Translations under genes and position numbers: made by a program
Part shown: positions 28,469 to 35,245 of the stretch, piece by piece
How positions within the stretch are numbered: the first letter of the stretch is position 1
Layout: each line of letters begins with the position of its first letter
Assembly (NCBI GenBank): GCA_030606625.1
Contig: JAUWGC010000005.1
Span: 1-35,245 of the forward strand
Direction: 5' to 3'
From: Bacteroidales bacterium
Lineage (GTDB): Bacteria > Bacteroidota > Bacteroidia > Bacteroidales > B18-G4
Length of the DNA stretch: 35,245 nucleotides
The notes under the pieces: generated by a model
Seen by the model: the letters and a program-made list of their open reading frames with translations, nothing else
The model's database searches: none
What the model was told of the DNA's origin: nothing

Positions 28469-30172
28469 CTAAAATTGACTTGAAATGGTGATAGTAAATC
28501 CATTGGAAGCAGGGACTGGCCTGCAGACACCACCAACACAAAGTAAACCTTTACGCTGTTTTCCATAACCAAGAGATATCCTGGTTGGCCCTTTTACATA
28601 TGCAAAATTTGCATTGTAATAGTGAATTTGTTTATCCTTGTCGGGATTTCCGTAATTGTATTCATCCATTACTGTAAAGAACCATTTAGGCGCGATGTTG
28701 AATTCCAGCAACCCCATCACCCAGTTACCTCTGTCTTGCCTGGTGAATAACTGTTGATATTCGAGCCTGAGTGATTTAGTGGGAGTTATTTTGTATGTGA
28801 TATCTGCAATCCCGGTGTTGGCATATACTTTTGGTTCTCCTGCATGGCCTTCGATCACATCTATATTATAAACCTGGTAAATATACGACAGGATGACCTT
28901 CCATTTTTTATTGATTTTTTTGGTTAGTACAATGTCGAAATCTTCAAAGTATTTATCGCCTCCTAGCTTGAAAAAATCGGATTTATAACCTTTTGTTCCG
29001 GTTGAATCTACTGGTATTTCCGGTGCGACAGGCTGCTTGTCGATCGAATAAATGTTTGAATAATTAAGTTCGATCTTTGTGCCGTACTTGCCTCCCAGTT
29101 TGGATTTTTTGGGGATTGTATACATGACCTGTCCCTGTATGCCCATTTCCCCGTTGGGCTGTGTAGCATAAGGGTATAAGGTAGCCAGGCTGTAAGTATG
29201 TTGTTTGGTTAATGGTGGCAGATAATTAATATCTAACATATTGCCAAGCTCACTGCTTTTGGATTTATAACTCATATTGTCGATGCGCTTGCCTGACAGG
29301 GTAATCCCAAGGCCTTTCCTGGAATATGAAAGTGTTGTAAACAAAACCTCACCGTTTTTATATATGTAATTATTCATGGCTGAGGGATTATTGATCTTAT
29401 ATGCATATTCGGCCGCGAAATTGAAATTCCCATGAATAATATTCATTCGGCCTGCATACGCAGCCACGTTATTTGGTAATTTATACTGGTAAATAGTTGT
29501 ATCCCTTGTAATGTTTTTCGTTTTAACCTTTTCATAATTACTTACAAAACTACCGCCGAGAATGATAATTGTTTTACTGTCTTTCATGCCTTTGAACATT
29601 TCGTTGAGAAAGAATTCGGCATCAAAGCCTTTAACAATACCCCGGTTAGCGTCTTTATATGGTTCCCAGTAATACCGTTGTGTTCCTATCAAACCTATCA
29701 GTGTAATACCATCTAAGGGCTGGAATTTAGCTCTGAATCCCCTGATGGAATTGTCATAACCAAGCTGCCATTCCTCATAGCTGCGCATGATAATTCCGTT
29801 GCCAAATTGCTCATAAAAGTTCCCTGCAGTGAGTTCCAGATTATCCCATTTGTATTTTATATAAAAATAAGGGATGCCAACTCCATCGTATTGTTGATCA
29901 AAACCGGCAAGTGGAGGTAAATACGCTTCAAAACGAAGCCCGGCTTCAAATTTTCCGTTGGTATAAATAAGGTTACCGAAACCATTCATCCTGAAAATTT
30001 TTCCGTCCAGAGTAGAATCGGTGATCCCAAGTTTTGAGTCAGTTGCATAATAGGCACCGTCAAACTGGAAATTTCCGTGTACCTGCCCTCCGGAAAGAAA
30101 GTTCTGGGCAAAAGAGGTTGAAGGCAATAAAAATATTATTAATAATAAGCTTCGAAATGGACTGGTTTTCAT
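28469..30172 (-). CDS. DUF6029-type outer-membrane beta-barrel family protein
   Basis: Signal peptide; LSGGQVHGNFQFDGAYYATDSKLG...YTNGKFEAGLRFEAYLPPLAGFDQQYDGVGIPYFYIKYKWDNLELTAGNFYEQFGNGIIMRSYEEWQLGYDNSIRG, plus repeated beta-strand pattern. Confidence 0.8.
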   Translation of the reverse strand: MKTSPFRSLLLIIFLLPSTSFAQNFLSGGQVHGNFQFDGAYYATDSKLGITDSTLDGKIFRMNGFGNLIYTNGKFEAGLRFEAYLPPLAGFDQQYDGVGIPYFYIKYKWDNLELTAGNFYEQFGNGIIMRSYEEWQLGYDNSIRGFRAKFQPLDGITLIGLIGTQRYYWEPYKDANRGIVKGFDAEFFLNEMFKGMKDSKTIIILGGSFVSNYEKVKTKNITRDTTIYQYKLPNNVAAYAGRMNIIHGNFNFAAEYAYKINNPSAMNNYIYKNGEVLFTTLSYSRKGLGITLSGKRIDNMSYKSKSSELGNMLDINYLPPLTKQHTYSLATLYPYATQPNGEMGIQGQVMYTIPKKSKLGGKYGTKIELNYSNIYSIDKQPVAPEIPVDSTGTKGYKSDFFKLGGDKYFEDFDIVLTKKINKKWKVILSYIYQVYNIDVIEGHAGEPKVYANTGIADITYKITPTKSLRLEYQQLFTRQDRGNWVMGLLEFNIAPKWFFTVMDEYNYGNPDKDKQIHYYNANFAYVKGPTRISLGYGKQRKGLLCVGGVCRPVPASNGFTITISSQF

Positions 30173-30229
30173 TGATTAAACATATTAATTATTCTGATTG
30201 GCTTGCCTGAATTAAAAGACGTGTTTTGG

Positions 30230-30757
30230 TTAGTGATCAGAAATATCTTCACCTTTAGCCAGCTTCCTGACCTTTTCAATAAGTTGTAACTCAGATCCTT
30301 CAGAAAATGAAGTATGTGACCATACAATATTTCCATTTCCGTCAACCAGGAATGTATGAGGTATCATATTCACGTTCATCGCCCTTTTAAAATCACCGTT
30401 CGGATCAAGAAATACTTCATAATCCCAGTCATTGCCATTGACAAAAGGCATAACTTTGGAACTTGACCTTACATCATCAATTGACACAGCCACAAGCTTA
30501 ACCCCGGTTTCATCCTGCCAATCTTCATATACATCAGCAATTGCACTTAATTCATTGATACAAGGTTTGCACCATATAGCCCAGAAACTCAATATTATGG
30601 GGTTGCCATCATTTGAAATATCAAGGGTATTGAATGGTTTTCCATTAGCAGTCTTAATATCAACCGAAGGCAGTTTCCTGGCCTTTTTATCTTCTGTTTG
30701 AGCAATAAGAGTGGAAGCGAGAAAGAATAAAATAAGAATAATACCGGCCTTTTTCAT
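30230..30757 (-). CDS. TlpA-like periplasmic thiol-disulfide oxidoreductase (redoxin domain)
   Basis: Signal peptide; PIILSFWAIWCKPCINELSAIADVYEDWQDETGVKLVAVSIDD...MIPHTFLVDGNGNIVWSHTSF. Confidence 0.92.
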   Translation of the reverse strand: MKKAGIILILFFLASTLIAQTEDKKARKLPSVDIKTANGKPFNTLDISNDGNPIILSFWAIWCKPCINELSAIADVYEDWQDETGVKLVAVSIDDVRSSSKVMPFVNGNDWDYEVFLDPNGDFKRAMNVNMIPHTFLVDGNGNIVWSHTSFSEGSELQLIEKVRKLAKGEDISDH

Positions 30758-30943
30758 ATTTATTGAGATTTAATATTTTTTTAACTCTGCGGCTTCGCCA
30801 TAGGTTTTACTATTAATTTTTACGTTTTGCCCAGGGGGTTTATGCCATATTACATATCAATAGATATAGATATGAAAAAGTTTGAACGTCAAAAATATAA
30901 AATAAATTGTAACTATGTTGTAATTCATTTATTTCTTATTGTG

Positions 30944-31087
30944 GAATGGGTGAATGGGTGAATGAGTGAATGGGTGAATGAGTGAATGGGTGAATGAGTG
31001 AATGGGTGAATGAGTGAATGGGTGAATGAGTGAATGGGTGAATGAGTGAATGGGTGAATGAGTGAATGAGTGAATGCTTGAATGCTT
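30944..31087. repeat. Octanucleotide tandem array, 18 copies of GAATGRGT, mostly alternating as a 16-bp dimer
   Basis: Units start every 8 bp from 30944: gaatgggt/gaatgagt alternating, ending gaatgagt, gaatgctt, gaatgctt. Confidence 0.95.
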
Positions 31088-31111
31088 GAATAGTATAATT
31101 TACCATCAGTA

Positions 31112-32095
31112 TTACAGAACGTAAACTTCAAGAATTTCGCTTTCCTCAAAAGGCGAGATGGTAATTTCTTCCATGATTGCCGGGATTAGAATAACATCTC
31201 CCGGCTTTAAGTTTTCTTTTCCGTCAGGATATCGCAACTCTGCACTTCCCTTCACGCACAAATAAATAATAAATGAATCCAGTTCACTGATATCTTTTGC
31301 TAAAACGTGACGGGATAAATGTATAAGATTGGTTGTAAAATACGGACAGTTGACCAGGTTAACTGTTTCATCCGGTTTTATGTTGTATTTCGTTTTGTAG
31401 TTGTCATAAAAATTAAAATCTATAGCATCCAAAGCAAGGTCTGTATGCAGTTCCCGCGATCTGCCATCTTTGTCAACCCTGTCCCAATCATAGATCCTGT
31501 ATGTTGTGTCCGAAGTTTGTTGTATCTCAGCAAGAAATATTCCTGGCCCCAGAGCATGAACCCTGCCTGCCGGCATAAAGAAAACATCACCTTTGTGTAC
31601 ATTCTCGAAGTTCATGATCTCCCTTAGGGTTTTATTCTTTAAATGTTGCAGGTAAGTTTCTTTACTGACTTTCTGGTTGAACCCGGTAATAATCTGTGAT
31701 TTGTCTTCTGCCTGAAGGATATACCACATTTCTGTCTTACCTTTTCCGGATTTTCTTCTTTTGGCAAGGTCATCGTCCGGATGGACCTGAATGGAAAGCC
31801 AGTCATTAGCATCGATGAGCTTAACCAGAATAGGAAATTCATTGCCATGGGCTTCGAAGATCTTGTCACCAACAAGATCATACATATATACTTCAACGAT
31901 TTCGTTCAGGTTATTACCGGCCAGAAACCCGTTTTCAACGACTGATTCATTGCCCTCGACCCCGGAAAGGATCCAGGCTTCTCCACAGTTTGGTAATGGA
32001 GAAAAGTCCATTCCCAATATATTCCTGACTTTTTGTCCTCCCCAGATCTTATCCTTGAAAAGAGGTTTGAATTTAAGCGGATAAAGTTGATTCAT
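31112..32095 (-). CDS. manA: Mannose-6-phosphate isomerase, class I
   Basis: MNQLYPLKFKPLFKDKIWGGQKVRNILG, PILVKLIDANDWLSIQVHPDD, KTEMWYILQAE, GDVFFMPAGRVHALGPGIFLAEIQQTSDTTYRIYDWDR. Confidence 0.95.
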   Translation of the reverse strand: MNQLYPLKFKPLFKDKIWGGQKVRNILGMDFSPLPNCGEAWILSGVEGNESVVENGFLAGNNLNEIVEVYMYDLVGDKIFEAHGNEFPILVKLIDANDWLSIQVHPDDDLAKRRKSGKGKTEMWYILQAEDKSQIITGFNQKVSKETYLQHLKNKTLREIMNFENVHKGDVFFMPAGRVHALGPGIFLAEIQQTSDTTYRIYDWDRVDKDGRSRELHTDLALDAIDFNFYDNYKTKYNIKPDETVNLVNCPYFTTNLIHLSRHVLAKDISELDSFIIYLCVKGSAELRYPDGKENLKPGDVILIPAIMEEITISPFEESEILEVYVL

Positions 32096-32166
32096 ACAGA
32101 GTCTGTTTTGCATAAATTTGTTGAAAACAAAGATATTAATTTTGTATTTATTAGTTTTTTATTTGT

Positions 32167-32236
32167 CCGGGTTGTGAAACGTGAAATGTGAAAAGTGAAA
32201 CGGGTTGCGGGTTACGGGTTACGGGTTGTGGGTTTT
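32167..32236. repeat. Intergenic heptanucleotide tandem repeat (locus iii), ten units
   Basis: ccgggtt|gtgaaac|gtgaaat|gtgaaaa|gtgaaac|gggttgc|gggttac|gggttac|gggttgt|gggtttt, exactly 70 bp in phase. Confidence 0.9.
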
Positions 32237-32332
32237 ATGTTTTTTGGAGGGTTATTTAGGTTAATATCCTTAAATTTGTAATTCATCAAAATAAAAATAA
32301 ATTCAATTTATCAATCATTTTACTCGTTTTCC

Positions 32333-33346
32333 ATGAAAACAGCACGTTTTTTTAAGAAGGAAGAAAATGACAAGATCAGATGTCATCTCTGTCCCCACAA
32401 TTGTAAGATTGATATTGACAAGCGTGGCATTTGCAGGGTAAGAAAGAATACTGGTAATGAACTGGTTTCAGAGAATTACGGAAAAGTTTGCTCTATTCGT
32501 TTTGATCCGATCGAAAAAAAACCTCTTTACCATTACTTTCCCGGGAAGATTATATTATCTGTTGGAAGTATTGGATGCAACCTTCGCTGCAAGTTTTGTC
32601 AGAATTTTGAGATATCTCAGTCAACCGTTGATGATTATCCATTTATCAGTGAATACACACCACAGGAAATTGTGAAGATTGCCTTGAAAGAAGCTAACAA
32701 CTTTGGTATTTCGTATACTTATAATGAACCGATTGTTTGGTATGAGTTTATGTATGATATTGCTAAACTGGCCCAAACGGAAAAACTTAAAAATGTGATG
32801 GTCACAAATGGTTTTATTAACAGGGAACCACTTGAAGAGCTTTGCCGGTTCATGGATGCCTTCAGCGTTGATCTTAAAGCCTTCACCGACAGGTTTTACA
32901 AACAACTTACTTCTTCATCCCTGGAACCTGTCCTTGAGACTCTGAAATACCTCAAATCACAGCACAAACATATTGAGATCACTAACCTGGTGATCCCGGA
33001 AGAAAATGATGATGAAGATGTTTTTCTTGAAATGGTCAAATGGATAGCTTCTGAAATTGGTATAAACACCGTATTGCATTTGTCGAGATACTATCCTACC
33101 TATAAACTTAATCGCCCTTCCACCCCTTTGTCTACCTTATTAAAGTTCTTAGATATTGCACAACAGCATTTGAATTATGTTTTTATAGGTAATATGAGGA
33201 CAGAAAAAGGACAAAATACTTATTGCAGAAAATGCGGGGAACTTGTAATCGGCCGGCATGGTTATTCTACAATACGGGAAAGATTGGATGAACAGGGGAA
33301 TTGTGTAAACTGCGGCAACAATATCATTCCCAGAGGTAGTATTTAA
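32333..33346 (+). CDS. amrS: AmmeMemoRadiSam system radical SAM enzyme
   Basis: CHLCPHNCKIDIDKRGICRVRKN...SVGSIGCNLRCKFCQNFEISQ (CxxxCxxC), GISYTYNEPIVWYEFMYDIAKLA, VDLKAFTDRFYKQL, and a C-terminal CRKCG...CVNCG knuckle pair. Confidence 0.93.
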   Translation: MKTARFFKKEENDKIRCHLCPHNCKIDIDKRGICRVRKNTGNELVSENYGKVCSIRFDPIEKKPLYHYFPGKIILSVGSIGCNLRCKFCQNFEISQSTVDDYPFISEYTPQEIVKIALKEANNFGISYTYNEPIVWYEFMYDIAKLAQTEKLKNVMVTNGFINREPLEELCRFMDAFSVDLKAFTDRFYKQLTSSSLEPVLETLKYLKSQHKHIEITNLVIPEENDDEDVFLEMVKWIASEIGINTVLHLSRYYPTYKLNRPSTPLSTLLKFLDIAQQHLNYVFIGNMRTEKGQNTYCRKCGELVIGRHGYSTIRERLDEQGNCVNCGNNIIPRGSI

Positions 33347-33432
33347 AAGTATAAGTTTTGTCCTAAGTGGCTAATCTGAATTTATTTATTTTTACAGGCT
33401 AATAAGATCATTCACCAGTAATATCAGATACT

Positions 33433-33999
33433 GTGATCATAATTGGAATTACAGGAACAATTGGTGCGGGTAAGGGAGCTATTGTAGAATACCTGGCCGG
33501 GCAAAAAGGATTCCGGCATTTCTCTGTCAGGGATTTTCTGAAAAAGGAGATTGAAAAAAGAAATATACCTGTCGGCAGGGATAGTATGATGCAGACAGCA
33601 AATGAACTCAGGGCATCTCATTCTCCTTCATTTATTGTTGATCAGTTGTATGAACAGGCAAAAAAATCGGGAAAAGACTGCATTATCGAAAGCATAAGGA
33701 CTCCCGGAGAAATTGAATCATTAAGGCGTAAAGGAAAATTCATCCTGATTGCTGCAGATGCCGATCCTCAGGTCAGGTATGAGAGGATAAAACAAAGAAA
33801 TTCAGAAACTGACCGGATTTCATATAATACCTTTCTGGAGAATGAACAACGCGAGATGACATCTACTGATCCTAATAAACAAAATCTCAGCAGATGTATA
33901 GCAGAAGCAGATTATGTTGTTCAGAACAACGGATCTTTGGAAAATTTATATGAACAGGTTGAAAGAATAATACAATCAATTAAAAACCAAATTGAGTAA
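33433..33999 (+). CDS. P-loop (deoxy)nucleotide/dephospho-CoA kinase-like protein (GTG start)
   Basis: MIIIGITGTIGAGKGAIVEYLAGQKGFRHFSVRDFLKKEIEKR (Walker A), IIESIRTPGEIESL, ILIAADADPQVRYERIKQR. Confidence 0.85.
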   Translation: MIIIGITGTIGAGKGAIVEYLAGQKGFRHFSVRDFLKKEIEKRNIPVGRDSMMQTANELRASHSPSFIVDQLYEQAKKSGKDCIIESIRTPGEIESLRRKGKFILIAADADPQVRYERIKQRNSETDRISYNTFLENEQREMTSTDPNKQNLSRCIAEADYVVQNNGSLENLYEQVERIIQSIKNQIE

Positions 34000-34004
34000 T
34001 TGCC

Positions 34005-34502
34005 ATGACTGATAATACAAACAATCATACACGGCCTTCATGGGATGAATACTTTATAGAACTTGCTTTTGCAGCGGCAAGACGGGCAACCTGCGACCGG
34101 GGTAGAAGTGGTTGTGTAATTGTAAGGAATAAGCAGGTGTTGGTAACCGGATATGTTGGTTCACCAAGGGGATTGCCACATTGTGATGATGTGGGACATT
34201 TATTTAAAAAGGTCTATCACGAGGATGGTAAGATAACCCAACATTGTGTCAGGACCGTACATGCCGAGCAAAATGCCATCTGCCAGGCCGCACGCAGGGG
34301 CATTGCACTTGAAGAAGCTACATTATACTGTAAGATGACCCCGTGCAGAACCTGTGCCATGCTTATCATTAATTGCGGGATCGAAAGAGTGGTTTGTGAC
34401 AGGAAATACCACGCCGGCGCCGAATCTGAAGAGCTGTTCAGGGAATCCGGAGTAATACTGGAGTATCTCCATGAAGAAATAGAAGAGTATGAAGGTCAAT
34501 AA
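34005..34502 (+). CDS. dCMP deaminase family protein
   Basis: RPSWDEYFIELAFAAARRATCDRGRSGCVIVRNKQVLVTGYVGSPRGLPHC...CVRTVHAEQNAICQAARRG...ATLYCKMTPCRTCAMLIINCGI (HAE and PCxxC zinc-deaminase motifs). Confidence 0.94.
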   Translation: MTDNTNNHTRPSWDEYFIELAFAAARRATCDRGRSGCVIVRNKQVLVTGYVGSPRGLPHCDDVGHLFKKVYHEDGKITQHCVRTVHAEQNAICQAARRGIALEEATLYCKMTPCRTCAMLIINCGIERVVCDRKYHAGAESEELFRESGVILEYLHEEIEEYEGQ

Positions 34503-34505
34503 GTT

Positions 34506-34910
34506 TTAATACTTGGGTGTGGCTCCCCATAAATTGGTGTATATGCTTGCATCTTCACCAAAATCTTCTATCTGGTCTCCATGGATCTTACAAGTACTTT
34601 TCTGGCCAGCGATCTCTGAAAATACAATATCAGATTCTATTCCTTTTTCATCGATCATGATAATCTTTGCCAGATTTTTGTTTTCATGGTAAGTTCCAAG
34701 ATCAGCATGGCAGACCGGACAGAATATGTCAATGTGATCACCTTCTGTTAATTTGAAAGAGTCATGTTTGACTACTGAATATTCTCCCAGTTCGGGACTT
34801 AACAATATCAAGCCGACCTTGTTGTCGGGAGTTCTGGCAGAAAGTATGATTTTATTGTTCGGGCGCAAATGACCCCGGCAATGCGGACATAAAAAATCAT
34901 TTTTTTCCAT
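34506..34910 (-). CDS. Hypothetical zinc-ribbon protein (start revised to MEKNDFLCPHCRG)
   Basis: CPHCRGHLRP and CPVCHADLG knuckles. The ORF track start at 34967 would place a consensus promoter inside the coding sequence. Confidence 0.7.
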   Translation of the reverse strand: MEKNDFLCPHCRGHLRPNNKIILSARTPDNKVGLILLSPELGEYSVVKHDSFKLTEGDHIDIFCPVCHADLGTYHENKNLAKIIMIDEKGIESDIVFSEIAGQKSTCKIHGDQIEDFGEDASIYTNLWGATPKY

Positions 34911-34936
34911 GGAGATAGTTATTTTAGTTTCTTGTG

Positions 34937-34968
34937 CAAATTTAGCGGTAATGGAAGGAAATGTCAAA
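34937..34968 (-). promoter_or_regulatory. Putative promoter for the 34506..34910 gene
   Basis: Minus strand TTTG (34968-34965), 20-nt spacer, TAAATTTG (34944-34937). Confidence 0.6.
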
Positions 34969-35245
34969 TATTCCTCTAAAAAATTTTTCTATTTGTTTTT
35001 ACAGGGATTTGGGGATAAATGCAATCATTTCATGGAAGCAGCTTAACGAAATTTTTAGGAATGACTCTGTTTTGATTAAAGCTGATCAGACCTATAAGCG
35101 ATAAATGAACAGTAAAATATTGCATCAAATGCTTTTCATATTGAATTAGAATTAATATTTTCGCTATTAACTTTATATAACTTTTGTCTAACAACATTAA
35201 GTAAACGATAGCATTGAGTTTACGAATGCGAGTATTAATAGATTA

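Noticed and set aside
30944-31087. Possible CRISPR array
   Set aside because: Continuous 8/16-bp tandem units with no unique spacers and no cas genes nearby.
30925-31149. 74-aa minus-strand ORF rich in His/Thr/Pro/Phe (THSLIHPF repeats)
   Set aside because: It is the by-product of the octamer tandem array, which is stop-free in every minus-strand frame. It also overlaps the manA end. No start context or domain.
31319-32084. Opposite-strand ORFs inside manA
   Set aside because: Antisense shadows of a conserved manA frame.
32271-32278. TAAATTTG as the amrS promoter
   Set aside because: Good -7 match, but the nearest upstream TTTG (32243-32246) is 24 nt away, longer than the usual 19-21 spacing; left uncalled.

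Overview
This 35.2-kb window is typical Bacteroidetes (Bacteroidales-like) chromosome and is densely coding. The lineage is supported by T9SS C-terminal domains, Omp28/DUF6029-type proteins, a PorT-like barrel and TAnnTTTG promoter boxes.

Most of the content is core or envelope functions: the mtnA 3' end, a polyprenyl synthase, ruvB-queG, two tandem-domain UspA genes flanking a SPOR gene, class II FBP aldolase, tRNA-Arg(CCG), a FISUMP/PEGA protein, a biotin-dependent acyl-CoA carboxylase operon, an NtrC-type regulator with an Hpt protein, a PHP-like membrane protein with GT39, rbfA, a LolC/E-type permease, two tandem gingipain-like C25 proteases, a TlpA/DUF6029/Omp28 operon, manA, an AmrS radical SAM gene, and a P-loop kinase with dCMP deaminase.

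I found no phage, transposon, CRISPR array or recognisable defence island, and I cannot claim a clear new enzymatic system. The signals most worth a second look are:
(1) Intergenic heptanucleotide tandem repeats at three separate loci. Two share the same GGTTACG words, and one touches a tRNA promoter.
(2) An 18-copy octamer array whose minus strand has no stops in any frame.
(3) A triple mini-hairpin element flanked by 9-bp direct repeats.
(4) A nearly copied C-terminal module in the two gingipain-like paralogs, while their catalytic halves have diverged.
(5) A PHP-fold membrane protein lacking its N-terminal metal-ligand motifs.
(6) A kinase/dCMP-deaminase gene pair resembling the fused fungal Dcd1 architecture.

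All assignments come from reading the sequence. No database search was run.
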